Positions 1-14,100 of a stretch of 64,000 bases of DNA are shown in pieces; within the stretch, counting starts at the first letter, position 1, and every line of letters starts with the position of its first letter. Below the pieces are notes generated by a model. It saw only the letters and a program-made list of their open reading frames with translations, made no database searches and was not told the origin of the DNA. This DNA comes from Onthophagus taurus. Taxonomy: Eukaryota > Arthropoda > Insecta > Coleoptera > Scarabaeidae. The position numbers were made by a program, and so were the translations under genes. Where the stretch lies: positions 5,520,501 through 5,584,500 of the forward strand of contig NC_091975.1 of NCBI RefSeq assembly GCF_036711975.1, in the 5' to 3' direction.

Positions 1-3000
1 TCAAAGGTTGCCCGTTCGTGTTCCGGGCGTATAGTTTTGACAGGATGGACCGCTAAACGCTCTTCTCTTAGCCGTTCGGTTCGTTCTCTCCACTTCGGGT
101 TTCGAGCTCTCGTAAGATTTAGTGAGGCCCCTTTGCCGACAGAGTCGCCCTTTTATCAGGTGACAGTTTTCGTATTAATGAATGTTTCTACCGTATTGTG
201 GTCAGTTCGGACCTTTCTTCTTTTCTTTTTATTTTGCTCTTTTCTTTTTTTTCGTTATCTTTTTTTTCTTTTTCATTTTTTTTTGAATCAAACCACACAC
301 GATGTTATTTTTGTACATTTTACACCTAGATTAAAAAAAAAAATTAAAGGTAAAAGTTAAAAGAGTCTGATGGGAAGAGAAGTAAAGATCGTCGCCCGCA
401 GAATTCGTTTTACGACGGCGGCGGCTTCGAACGCAAAAAGAAAGGGGCGATTCGATACACGGCCGCGCTGGAGAAATCGTCGCCCGCTTCCACAGGCAAG
501 GCTTCCCCGAAAAACGACCGAAAAACGGACGCTATCGTGCGAACCGCGTAAAAACCGTCCGGGGCGAGCTTCCGCACGTTCCCAGCTCGTTTTCAAACCG
601 CCTGCGTAATTGGCATTAAGCGGTGTTTAATGGTCAGACATTTGCGGTATCTCTTTATCGGCACCGTCCAATTGTCGCTAATTACGGATTACACTCAAAG
701 TATCTTTTGAAGATAATTTTAAAAAAATTCTTAAATACTACAAAAACAAATGATAATCCAATTTTAAAAATTAAACCTTATCTTATCTAAAACGGATATA
801 CATTTATACTTGGAATTCTCAATAATAATTAAAAGTTTCTCTTGCACACTTAATTCCTAGGAAGACTGTTTGTTCTTAATCATTCCTTATATAGAGATTG
901 ACGTGTGGCCAGAATGCCAAAAATCACAACGTTATCCTGTTTATACAAAACTAATTCTCCCCAAAAAAGACTAACGACGATGTATGTTATGATGTTAGCT
1001 ACTTATTAACTTGTGGCACCAATCATGTTAGATCCGGTTGGGTTTTCTGTAATATGATGATAGTTTTTTGCGAATTGTTTCACTTTTTAGCCATGACTAC
1101 TTTGCTTCATACTAGCTAACATTCACACCGTCGATTCTCAAAAACACTGCTAACACCTAAAAAAGAAATTATTAACTAAATCCTTATGTTTTTTTAATTA
1201 AAAATGGTTTCCACTAAAACCGCCCTAAAAGAAACAAAAACGAACAACTAAACCACAAACCATTCGCTGAGGGTATACTATGCCCATACGGTCGACCTCT
1301 TGAATAGCTCAGTGACTCGTCAGAATATTAATAATAAGCCGGTCTCAGCGGGTAGCGCTCCACACCGACCATCTATGTTGGAGTTGGAACGGTCCCGCGT
1401 CCGACCCGCGGGTCTCACGCGGCCCGAACGCCCCGCCATTGGTTGCGACCACGGTGCAGGGCTATCGTGTTACGTTGCGGGTGTTGGAGATGCAATCTGT
1501 GTGAAAGAATTTTATTATTTATGGTTAGTCATAGTAAATGATCTCTCCCCCTCTTTCCCGGGCGTTTTAGTTCGTCTCTATCGCACTTATTTGAATTCTA
1601 TGCGTTGTATCTTTCTCTTTCGGCACAGCTCCGTTTCTTTTTTTGTTCTTTCTTTTTCATCCACGGAGAGTCCGTTTTTTTTGTTTCTTTTTGATACTCG
1701 ACCAAGGAGGACGACGACGACAACGATGGATATTAGAAAGAACCGCGAGACTCCTCGTGTGCCAGATTAATCACGCTAATTGTCAACATTAATCAAAAAG
1801 AGAGCAGCAAATAAAGATTTGTTTGTTACGAGGGGATTTTCTTGATTTAATTTTATAATAAATTATACTTCTTTGCAAAAATTAATGTGTTTATGACATA
1901 TATATTTTTTTAATTTGTTTTAATTTTATAAAAAGAAAGAGAAAATCCCGAAAGACGAAGCCGCGTTGGGGCGAGACGGTCACATTCCTGCTGGTTAATG
2001 CGGTCTACACTAGATGTTGCCGATTGAAATCCGATGCTTCGGCGTTGGGTATCGCCGTTTCCTGCGCTCCTACCTGTTGCTGCCCCTCGACTCTGAACGA
2101 CGACGACAACGGTTCACCGCCAGAGAACCAACCGACCCGGCCTCATGAATGACGATAATTAACCAGGCATCACATTTTATATGAACCGCTCTTCACCTGC
2201 TGCCCGCTGTGCTTCCAAGACTTTAAGCGCTAATGAAATCACTCACCGCTTATCGCTCGCACTCCTCCTTTCTACCGAAGATCCGAAGACCGTCGTTTTG
2301 ATTCATCTTATTACCAACACTTAACATTTTAAACAAATTTTCTATTTAGGTTACCAGGTAAAATCTTCCATACATTTTTATTCACCCTTTTTTTTCAAAA
2401 TGTTTACAAAATACCGCCTTTTTACTATCGTTTGTTTGTGGGGGATATTATAGGATTTAGGTCAACCAATAAAACCATACAATAAGCATTATAACACGTT
2501 AACGACTTCTTGTCCCGTTGACGGTTATTTTTCTTTGTTCTTTGTAAAATTCTTCAAGATTTAATAGGCAAAAATACGCGATTAATAAATTTTTATCGCA
2601 GGAAGAAAAAGATTGACGTCATCTTCTATTTCCTATTTTAGTCGGGCGATAATTGCAATGTTATCTAATTGTGTGGCATTTACAATTAGAGATATAGCGT
2701 AATATTTCTTTGAAATTATGACAAGTTTACTAGTTGCACAGTCTTGGTTTAAGTGGTTTATCCATTGCGTCAGGTCGTATTTTCCATCTTGTGGTTCCTG
2801 TAAAAATTATCGTTAACTAACTAAATACATTGTAAACACATTACAATAATAATTTATTAAAATCGTTAAAGCTAATCGCAAAGTATTAAAAAATAAATAT
2901 TTAATTATATGGTATATTACGTGTTTCGATTGTATAATCATCTTCAGGATTTCCAAGAAAAATTCGATAATCAAACAATTTTATTTAGGTTAGTTTTCCT

Positions 3001-5849
3001 GTGCTTATTGATCAGAAAATTGTCTCTCTTCTTCGAAATCTTCCAAGTGCGCTGGTCCTTGAGGCGCATACATGCTCATTCTTGTTGCTTATATCCTTGT
3101 AAAGGTGTTGAGAATAATAGTCATTGACTGCGGGATTCTAAAACCGAGGTAACTTGCGACCGAGACGTTACATCGTACTCAATCCAAATAAAAATGTTTC
3201 TTTATGTCTCTTTTAAAAATTTTTATGTGTTTAGCGCATCCATAACGTTACTTAAATTTTAACCGAGTCTTTTATGTTCTATATAAATAATGGAAATATT
3301 GACATAAAAAGTAAACAATGATAAAGCTGGTATAGAAGTAAATTGTGTAGCAATGGATATTATAAAAACCGTTAAGATTCGTTTTTGAACCGGTTGTAGG
3401 TCCATAAAGATGGTTTAGTTCGACGGGGTATAAAAAAAATCGGCGTTTGCGTTCGGATCGGCAAAGAAAACACAATGGATCGTTGGTTCGACCGGTTTAT
3501 GGATGCGACAATAATTTTCGTCACTTGGCGAAAATCGCCAAGTTTCCGCGACGCGGCGTCGTTATATAATTACGGGCGCGTCGTAAATCCCTTATTTATT
3601 GCGCCGTTAAGTCGCGGAAAAGGCAACATTTCGTCGAAGTCAAAACGAACCCGAACCTCCAACTGTAAATAATCCTCCTAGCTAGAAGGAGAAAAAGATA
3701 TGAAGGGAGAGAGATCAGCAAAGACGTCGGAAGTTAATTGAATTATGGGCGTTAAATCGGCGATTAATTTGTAAATTGACCATTAAGAAGATACTGCACA
3801 ACGTAACGCGCCGTGTAATTGACATTTTTACTTCTCCTTTTGATTACTTTCGCACGATTCAAAAACTACATCACAAAATATTATTTTTTCTATCTCATCA
3901 AATCTTGGAAAAAATTTTAAATCCCTATAATATGACATAACAGAGTAAATCTTGTAAAAGTGAACTTCTAGAACGTTTCTTTCAATCCCACGGTATTTCC
4001 TTGTCCGTTGTAACGGTGGGGGACGCTGTGGGTCACCCCCGCTGTTCCCCACCGATTCCCCCTTTTGAACGAGGGGCCCCTTAACCCGGCAAATTAAAAT
4101 TGTGCCCGGTTTTTGCGGCTCGCCGAGAGGTTTTATACCTCGTCGCCGGTAATTGGATATTGCGTCTGTGTAAACTCGCACGAGGAATCCACGCAGGTAT
4201 GCGCCTTCGGCCTCCACCGACTTCTATAAACAATATGGGCGCAAAACCGTACGTGTACTTCTCGATCTGATTAACCTATTGAACTCTCTCTCACTCCGTG
4301 ATATTTCTGAATCTACAAAGCTCTTCTTATATTGTAATTTATACTTATTTGTTGGGAGTAAAGGTGCCCCAAAGGTTATTTTTCTTTCGAACCCGCTTAA
4401 TCCTCCATAAATATCCATGTCTCTCCACGAAGTCTCAATATGTTATAAATCATATCCTTTTCTTAAATAATATTTTTGCAACCTTTTTAAGATAACTTTC
4501 TTATAAGATAACCTAAAAAAATATTTAAGCTTAATAAATTCCTTTAAAATAAAATAATACCTGCAATAAAAAAAGGATTTTACAGACTTTACATCATTTA
4601 ATCTTAAAACCGATTAAATTAAATTGGTGATAACTAACATAACTTTGAAAAAAAAACACGTCAACTTTAGAAACAGTTCATGAGGGTTAAAAGTTTCAAC
4701 ACCGGTAGGGCTGCAACTAGGGTGGCCCCGGTCGTATAATTGACAAATTGGACGCCCATTAGACAGAAACCGGCCAAGGCACAAACAGACACACACGCGG
4801 TTGATCAGCACGCGCTACCACAGAAGAGTTCCGAAAATATCCGATCTCTTCCGAATGAAGCTGCGCGTGCCGCTCTTTGTGTGGTCCTTCTCGCGTTGTG
4901 CGCAGGTGAACCCACACGATGCCAGCGAAGATTACCGAAGTGATGTTCGGTTGTGGCTACCGCTAGATGGCGCGTGCCCTGCCATCATGCACAGTATGTG
5001 TGTGGTCTTTGGAAAGAAGGTATATAAAGAAATTAAGGTAAGTAGTAATAAATATAATAAAATAATAATAAACTGTAAACTAAAATTAAGATTGAAATAA
5101 ATAATTATTTAAATCTATATACTTAGAATAATTTTAAAATCCCTAACTTGAAAGTGTTGAGATTCACTTCTTAGATGGTAGGAATGTAACTCAGGGTCTC
5201 CTTTAGAATACATCGAATTCTATCTTCGCAAACTTCTTCGGGTATTTTTTCGCCGATGGAATCTGAACAGTCGAACGTCGCCTCATTAGCAACCAAATTC
5301 GACCTAAATACATTAACCGACCCCGCGCGGGGTTCGTCGTCATCGTCTTCGCAAAAAAACGCGGGGGAACGGGGACGCCGCCGCCGATATGTCTACAAAT
5401 CGACTCGGTTCTTCGGCCCGTCCAAAGAAGAAGAAACAACAAAACGCCAACCGAACGGCGCGAACGTCTTTTGTTCTTCGGGGCGCGCGACCGCCACCGC
5501 CGCCGGTGCACTGTTGTCGGCAAGGACCGTTTAAAAGACATAGGGTACCATCAGAACCGGACTAACAGAATATTTAGAAGAAATATAAAAATTAATTAGA
5601 GATCAATCGTGTTGTATATGAAATTAATCCAAAATTGCTAACCAAAATGAATTGAAATTTTTGAGGTTGGCGACTATATTCAGTTGGAAGTGGTGATGAT
5701 AATACGGTCAGAAGAAAAAGTGGTATAAGTGAAGTATCACTACAAATGTGCTGCTCTATCTAACACAGATTTTAAGAAGTTTAGTTAAGTGATTTTAACT
5801 AAACTCCGAATTCAAAATGTTGAATTATATTCGATTGAGATACTAATCT

Positions 5850-6370
5850 GTATCAACCCAAAACTGGTACATAAATTGCAAAGTTTCGGCTTAATCATGC
5901 TACTCAGCTGCAATTACATTTTATTACAATTAATATCGTATAATCCCTAAATTGATAAACAGACTAATGCCTAAGCCGCAAGCGACCTCGGCTATATTTG
6001 ATACGGAAGATGTAGGATTTATTAAGCCGAGGCATAATAATCTGTTTATAAGTTTTGAGTTGATAAGATTTTAATTGTAAATCCTCGACTGCAAGCGACC
6101 TCGGCTTATCCAGCTGCGATCACACTTCCATCACCAATACTTAGCCAAGGCACTGCAAGTAACTTCGTATTAATCCAAAACTGGGAAACAGACTAATTCC
6201 TCAGCCTCAAGCGAGGTTGTTTATGGCCGAGGCTTTATAATTAAAATCGTATCAACCCAAAACTGGTAAATAGAGTGTAACTCCTCCGTCTCAAATATTT
6301 TCGGTTGGTACGATTTTAGTTGTAAAACCTCGGCTAAGTATTGGTAAAGAAAATGTGATTTCAGATGAAT
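5850..6370. repeat. Degenerate direct and inverted repeat block
   Basis: Phrases recur in both orientations: ATCAACCCAAAACTGG near 5855 and 6250, GCAAGCGACCTCGGCT near 5980 and 6090, and CCTCGGCTAAGTATTGGT near 6330 whose reverse complement lies near 6130-6150. This looks like a decayed fold-back repeat or old MITE cluster. No coding capacity is seen and no clean target-site duplication was found. Confidence 0.55.
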
Positions 6371-8054
6371 GTTAGTTCAACAACATCTTACATCCTTTCT
6401 CTCAAAGTTAGCTGAGCTCGCTTTCGGTCGAGGCATTGCCTATGCCGTACAATATTCTGGACAAGATACCACATGCATTCTGTTTACCAGTGTTAGGTTG
6501 ATACGATATTAATTTTAAATATTATTGTAATATCAAGTAAAGTCATAGATTCTCCATTCTAAGATTGCGGTTGAGACGCTGCACTGTGTCATTTTTGTGT
6601 TAACCAATTTGAATTGAATTACAAGATGTGTAATTAACTGTATAGAATAACTCTTAATGTCTTCCAAACATTTTATTAGGTTCAAATTCTTCACAGTGCT
6701 TCAGAATGACACCAAATCTTTCTCAATATTTTAACACATTATTCCAAATTGGTTAGCATATCTCTCAAAGTTTTTGAATGGTTTTGCGAATTAATACATA
6801 AATATATTTAAATCTAAATGGATATTATGATTACACATTACCTCATTGAAGATACATATGTCTTGTATGGGGCCCTTTGGAGTTTCTTCGCCGTGGCTAT
6901 ATTATTTATTCTTAATAAAACAGAGGCAATGACGTCCTCTTGATTCACGGCTCTATTAAAGTTGACGTTTGAGTTTACAACTTGGGATTATATTTGATAG
7001 TAATTAATGCAGATGTGGAGTTTGCTGAAAAAAAAATTACATGCATATTAAAGTTTTCGTTAAAATGATAGTTAAAAATATTCTAAATAATAATTGCAGA
7101 TACGACAATTTCAAAAATATATAATAATAGTTTAAAATACTATTCCGGTCCTGTTTTTGGGGGGGTTCCACGGCGGGCGGATGGTTATAGGGGAGACGCG
7201 GAGAGAGGTCCAGCGACATTCCACCGGTCCGTGGGAAATCTGCGGTCGGACGGTGAGAGAGAGAGAAATCGAAAGAGATGACGAAGAAGAAGAAGTAAAG
7301 GAGACGGTGGAGAAGACGAAGAAGAAGCGCGATTGCCTTGTAACACGGCCGACGCCACGACTACCATTCGCACTCCCGTGTGTATATGCGCGCCGAAAAA
7401 CCGTAAATTTCTCACATTCAGAAAAATCATAACAAAAATTAAAAATTAACACAAAAAGGACTCGTATCGGATATAAATCACTTAAAAAGATGAAAAGGCG
7501 AAAGTCTCAGAAATAAAAAGGGAGTAATAAATAAAAAGAAAGAATAAAGAATGAAGAACGAAGCCCATAAACCTCTCTGTATATTAATAAAGTCGTTTTT
7601 TGTCTTATTGAATTAAGTGGGCGTTCGATCCGGACTCGGTTGATGTTGGAGCCCTATGCAAATACTTGAACGCGTCCCCCATCGATCTGTATACAAGAGC
7701 CCAGATACGCGATCAAATAAATAATTTACATTCATCATCATCACCATTTACATACACATCACCACAAAAATTCATTCATATTAAAAACACCAATAAATCA
7801 ACTTCTAAACGATTATGATTCAAATATCTATTCTATAAACGAATTTGTTACCATTTCATAACATTCACAACACGATTAACTCCCATTTAATTGGTTATGC
7901 GCATTATAATCGTGGAGAAATTTATTCCAAAACTTTTACTGCATCTATTTTAAATTTCAAATTAGCTAAAAAATTCTTTTGTAACAAACTAGAACGAATT
8001 TATTTATTTATTTGATTTTTAAAATTATTTTACTGTGACTGTGAGTTTGAATAA

Positions 8055-8345
8055 TAAATAAAACTAGAGTTAACACCAGCACTAGAACTAACACTAGACC
8101 TAGAAACATTCGGGTTTAGCTGTACTTCTCTAACGACGGCTAAACCCGAATAATTCTAGTTCTAGGTCAAATCCTAGTCCTACTTTTAGTTTAATAAAAA
8201 TATACAACAATCTAGCGCTGAATAACAAGTAAAACTAGAACTAACACTAAGTCTGAAGACGCACGGCTAAACCCGAAACTTTCTGGTTCTAGGTCTAATG
8301 TTAGTTCTAGTTTTAGTTCAATGAAAATATACAACAATCTAACAA
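8055..8345. repeat. Fold-back repeat, CGGGTTTAGC family
   Basis: Two hairpin-like units sit side by side. A stem of the type ACATTCGGGTTTAGCTGTAC is followed a few bases later by its complement (GGCTAAACCCGAAT), and both are bracketed by the low-complexity phrases CTAGAACTAACACTAGACCTAG and TCTAGTTCTAGGTC that also pair. The same family occurs at 24850-25430 and 31437-31482. Function is unknown; it behaves like a short dispersed fold-back element. Confidence 0.7.
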
Positions 8346-11195
8346 AACTAAAACTCAAGACTCTAGCTACGTTTTCAGACTCATAGCTTTTATTTATTTA
8401 TTTTGTATACACAACATTTCACAAAAATTAATATTTATTAGAATTATTATCATTGAATTGATTTAAATATTGTCATTTGAAACAGTTAGCGAACAAAAGA
8501 TGGTGCCAGTGCGAAATTAAATAGAATACTAATTAAATATTATAAATATCATGATACCTGAAAAGTTTTGAGTAGGTCCCTCTATGAAACAATATTAAAA
8601 GTTATTCAAAATAAAGAGCATGCTGTAATACTATTCTGAAAATCTGTTGTGTGACGAATTAATTGTATAAATAATGATTTATAATCGAGGAAATGAAAAT
8701 AAAAACCTCTTTTAATCTATAATCTTTATTTATAAATAAACGAAACGCGTATGGACATATTTATATCATCAGAAAATCAGAAAATAACGTACAAGTATCA
8801 TTTATTTATTTCTATTTCTTTTTTGAAAATAGTTCCGAATCATCCGGTTCTCTCCCAAATACAAATTTTTTTCGAGATATTTCGATTTTACATAAATCTT
8901 TTATTAAATTTGTTTTTATTTAATTTTATTTTTCACGTTTTAACCACTAATGCACTTACATTATCAAAACTACGACCTCTCTAGAGCTCAACTAAAATAA
9001 AAAGGACACTTTACAACGACGTTAACGAAACAATAAAAAAGAAATTATTGTGTAAATAAAAATGAAATAAACAACAGACCATCTTTCTCAATTTGATAGT
9101 TATATATTTTTTGTTTCGTTAAATTTTGTGTGATCTTTTTAAAATTTTTATTTCGGTAGTAAAGTTGTAACTCTATCTACAATCTACAGTTTTTTTTTAA
9201 TAGAAATAATCTATGTGCAAATTATAATATAAAGCACATTCTTGAGTTAATATACACTTTTTTTTGTTGTAATTATTAATAATATAATACGATAAATATT
9301 TTATATGTACAACCAAAAAATTATAATATGTAACCTTTTTTCTTTTAATTTCGATTTATAATAAGTGTTTTTATTTAAAGAAGTTTTATTATAAAAAAAA
9401 TCTTTGAGCAAGCCGCTCCTCGAGCCAAAAAAATTTTTTTTGAATCAGTCTTTTCCAAAGCAGATATTTTTTAAATATAACAAAATAAACATAATAACAA
9501 TTTTCAAATATCACATTTTTTAAAACGCCAAAACTTTAACACCAAAAATTATTTTAACTTTTTTTATATCGACTCGAAGATGACGTGCTTTTAAAGTTTA
9601 AACTTTAATTTACATTTTTTTTGTATATGTATATATAACACCCGTTACTTTTTATTTTATTAATAATTCATTTTTTCCGCAATAATTTTTTCCTTTTTTT
9701 TTGACAACATAAAACAATTTGAATCGAATGAAATTCGGAAATTGGACCTCATTTTTCTCTGTGTATTTTTGTGTGTGTGGGAGATTTTTTCATTTTTTAT
9801 AACGTTATTTTATTAAGTCAATAAGTAAGTTACAGGATTGTCTATACGTCTAAAGATGTGTCTAAGAGGTCAGTCTAAAAAGGATACCACAAACAATTTA
9901 TTTATTTTAACTGTGTCCTTTCTTTTAATTGCACCTTAATAAATCTAAATCGTTGATGTCTCAAAAAACTTTTATTAAAGTTATCGAAAGAGATTTTTTT
10001 AATTGCACGTTAACAATCGATTTAGATTTTGTACGTTGTTATTGTTAAAACCTTTAGGTTTGGGTTAGGATACATTGGGTTGCTAAAGAAAGATGAGGTG
10101 CGCCATCTCTTATCATCTATTATCATTTAATTCTTACCAACACGCTAATTTGGAAATTCTCAATCTGATGATACTTTAAACGCTGTCTATTATGATACAA
10201 CCCCATTATAATATGATAAACAATAAAGGTTGGGTTGAGTCTGATTAGGTTCTAAATTAGATGATTAAAAGAAAAAATAACCAAACATTATTAGCTTCAA
10301 AGAATCAAAATAAATTTAATTTGAACTAATTTAAAGTTTTAACAATAACATAAATTTGTAACATTACTTATTGATTTTATCCTCCTAAAAATAAAATTTG
10401 TCTTGTTGAACGCAATTAAATAAAAACTGATTTAAAATAAATTTTTTCCCAATAAAAAAAACTGGACATCGTAATCTTAAGGTAAAAAATAGCGGGACAT
10501 TCCTGAGATTAAAATATACAAACTATTGTTTTTTTTTTATCATTTAATTTTTTTCGCCATTAATTTTAATTTTCTTACGTTAACTTTCTTCTTTTCTTTG
10601 TGTCACTTAACTTAATACAGTTTTTTTTTTAACTTTTGCCTACGTTTCCCGGAAAAATTTAAAGCTAATTAATTTATTGTACTTGCTATATTCAAAAACG
10701 ATTTGGTGTGGGTGGTGATTTTCCGCAACGAAAACGATTTCCAATTCAAAAAGAAAAAATAAAAATAAGCTTTGATCTACAAATCTCATTATTAAATAGA
10801 AGTTACTAGTTTTATTTGTAATATTAAAAATTTTAGAATGTTTTTAATAATTGAATTGAAGATCACATTCGTACGTAATCAATCATTTTGTTAAAAATTC
10901 TTTTTTTTAATGTGTATTAGTAGGAGTTTGGTGACTGTGTATCGGGTTACGACAAAAAAAAGAAATATCGCGGTGCATTAAAAACAAGCTCTTTTTTTAG
11001 GAAACAATTTTCCCCTTATCTGGCACATTTAGATATTTAAAAATAATAATAAGGAAGGAAAGAACCTTACCATACTTACTCATCTTGTCGTGTGTGTGCG
11101 TTGTCATGTAATATTCTTTTTTTTTATGAATTAAAACAATTATTAAACAAACCGCTTTTTTCTTTTCTTCGTTTCGTTTTACCGATCGTTTTCTT

Positions 11196-14100
11196 TTACA
11201 CCTTACCCCTTTTGCTGCGTTCCTTTAAAACGCGACGCGGTTTTTTGGCCGTGTGCGCAATCGGCGTAGACATTTCAGTATCCGCTTTTCGTTTATTTCG
11301 TAAATTCGCGACGGACCCAACTTCCGTTATTTCTGGTACGGTCGCACAATCAGTTTTAATTTCGTCATTATCGCTTTTTAATCCACCACTGGAATTCTCT
11401 GGAATCGGCATGAACTCTGAGTTTGGATCCAAACATAATCCTTCGGGATTAACGCCTTGATTCATCAACGCTTGCAATTCTTCAATCGGTGGCGGAATAC
11501 TATTACCACAACCCGCACAAAACGGCGGCGTTGCAGGCGATTTTGACCTCCAATATTGTAACTCAGTTTTACACTTATTTAATTCTTGAAGTAATGTACT
11601 AAATTTACGTGAGATCTCTTCATTTTTTTTATCGTATTCATCAAGTCTTGTAGTGTACTCAACCGTTTGTTTTTGTTGTTCAGCCAGTTGTTTTTGTTGC
11701 TCCGAAATTTGTTTTTGCTGCTCAGACGTTTTACGTTTACATACTCGCAAATCGTTTCGTAACAACGACAGCTGGCTATTATAACGTTTCATACCCTGTT
11801 TTATTTTTCGGATACGTTTACGAAGCACCATGTTTGATTGGGGTAATGGTTCTGTGTCTGTATCGTCCAAACTATCCGCAACAGATCTATCAGGATCTTT
11901 TGTTTCTTCCGGACCAAGCGGGGATGAGTCCAGAGCCAGGTACTTATTATTAGTAGGTGCTAAAAATTAAAATACAACCCGGTTATAACGAACGAACGTA
12001 ATAGTCCCGAAAATGTCTCTATTTCATATCATCTAAATAAATTTGCCTATAACGAACTAATTATTATTGAAGTGATTCCGGTTATAACGAACGTTTACCT
12101 GTTTTCGACTGAATTCCTGAGCAAAATACCTACTATCAACTTATATACGGTTTAATTCAGCTATTTTTTAAAAGATGGCACTATGATATTTTTCTTACCT
12201 ACCGGGGAATCACAAAAAATATTCGATTCTGGATTGAGCGCGACTTTTTTTACGCAGAAACCCACCAAAATGAAAATTTTAAGCTTAAAAGCAACGAAAT
12301 TCGGTCAAAAGTTACAAGATGACTTCGAATGTACTGGAGGTTGTACAAAACGACGGAAAACACGTCATAACGTTTGTAGCGGTACAACCATATATATACT
12401 ATCTCCTATATCGCTGACTAAGGCAGCAAAAGAGTGTAAACACTAGAGTGCAGATATATATATATCTGTCTCTGTCGTGCCCCCGTCTACACAAGAGACA
12501 TGCGTGAACACGTGGTGAGTACGCTTTTATCTTATTCATGGTGTGCAATCTTACTACTATAAAAATGTAAACCGAGATTTAGTACCCTCACAATCCACTG
12601 GATGAGGTTGTAGACTGAATTTGCAGCAATCTGCATTATCTACACAAACAAAGCGCTTGAAACCATAGAAAAATTTATGTGTAACGTCAAACTCAGAGGT
12701 GAAAGCAAACGTCACATTTTTGTTTTGTCGTTTAGTGTGATAACCCCGTTGTATTAGCAAATTTTCTTCCTTACGTTCTTTTGGCTTAGTGTTTTATATC
12801 CTTTAGTTAAGTATTTAAATAAGTTAGGGCCATTTTTACCACCTCTTGATAAGTTTATCCGATAGATAAATTGGCGCTCTCAGCCAATGAGAGCAATATA
12901 CTTTAAAATATATACATAATATATATAAATTTTTCTATGATCTTATTGGACGGTGAATTAAAAATTAATAGCAGCTGATGACCTTGATGTTTATAAAACA
13001 CCAAATAAATGTTTGACATAAAAAACATAACCTAAAATCTAAATATTTAGTTATGTATATTATAGGTTTCATGTGTATAATAACATAATTATTAACATAT
13101 TTTAGGACTAAGCAATTTAAAATGTAATTATTATTTGTTAAGAAAGTGAAGAAAATTTGTTAAAAGTAAAGAATATAATGTTTAATGAACAACCTACATA
13201 AAGTTGATATTTAAAGCAATATTCAACGTCAATTTCACACAAAAGTACATATATTCTAATTTATTTGATGCATCTATGATAATTTATAATTAAAGTCAAC
13301 TATCTACAATAATTGCATTTCAAAGCTGCATAAAATACGCGCGAAACACTTCAAACTCTTTAAAATTTACGATTCGCGCAAGCGCCTTCGCGATATGGGG
13401 GCACGACAAAGGCAAAACATATATCATTCCGTCTGCTTTTGATGGAAACGCTCGCCACTCATTGCTTAGATAGGAAGTCAGCGATATAGGAGATAGTATA
13501 TATATGGGTACAACAGTCGGGGAATCAGCAGCAGTAAAATCAAATCAATTAGATATCTACAATATCCCCAACAAACTGGGGGTTTAAAGATTAGATTAAA
13601 GTTTAAAGATAATGATATATTTTGAAAACACCTAAAATAGTCTTGTTGGTTGATAATTGCCCTGCTTACCAGGACAACCTTAATTTAAATTCGATCTACT
13701 ATCGGCGCTAAAAGTCAAGGCCCCTCACTTTAAAGACCGATATCTTCGCAACCGCTCGATTAAAAAAATTTCAACAAAGTTTGTTGTAATCACTGAACAT
13801 TTCTACATAACATATGTTAATTTGATAACTTTCGGATCCGCGGTTTTTTTTTATCGCGAGTTAAATGAAAAAATTACCCAATTTTTTACGGTACCCGCAA
13901 CTTTGTCTACATTGCGATTTTTTTCGCAAAAACTATCGTACAAAAAAATTTTGAACAGGTGGTAGCCTGATGTTGTTTTTTTAGAGCGATTTAAGCGAAT
14001 TATAAATTAAAAAGGAATAGAAATAAGCCATGCGAGGGTTTCATCCAATCGCAAAAGATGGTCTTGGTGTGTGTTCCAGAGACAGAACGTCGCGCCTTAT

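Larger units (their letters stand above)
1..10900. other. Gene-poor AT-rich region, no supported gene
   Basis: I see no open frame here that resembles a known protein. Most is AT-rich with long A or T runs, especially about 7.4-10.9 kb. Several more GC-rich islands stand out (about 360-610, 1380-1500, 4000-4210, 5200-5530 and 7140-7430); they contain short open frames on both strands but no domain, no splice-consistent extension and low-complexity composition (for example GAAGAAG runs near 7280). They could be untranslated exons or regulatory DNA of a neighbouring gene; that is inference. Repeats inside the region are listed separately. Confidence 0.5.

Noticed and set aside
37-360. 107-codon open frame at the left edge
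   Set aside because: Becomes a poly-Phe/Leu string from T-rich sequence; no domain or splice support.
1300-1770. 156-codon plus-strand frame
   Set aside because: Changes composition abruptly along its length and resembles no protein; likely a chance open frame in a GC-rich island.
3828-4217. 129-codon minus-strand frame
   Set aside because: No recognisable motif; both strands are open in parts because of base composition.
4855-4910. Possible signal-peptide first exon (MKLRVPLFVWSFSRCAQ then GTGAAC)
   Set aside because: Short, weak hydrophobic core and no downstream exon that continues it.
12557-12760. 67-codon minus-strand frame inside the P-like element
   Set aside because: No similarity to a transposase that I recognise; retained only as a note under the element.
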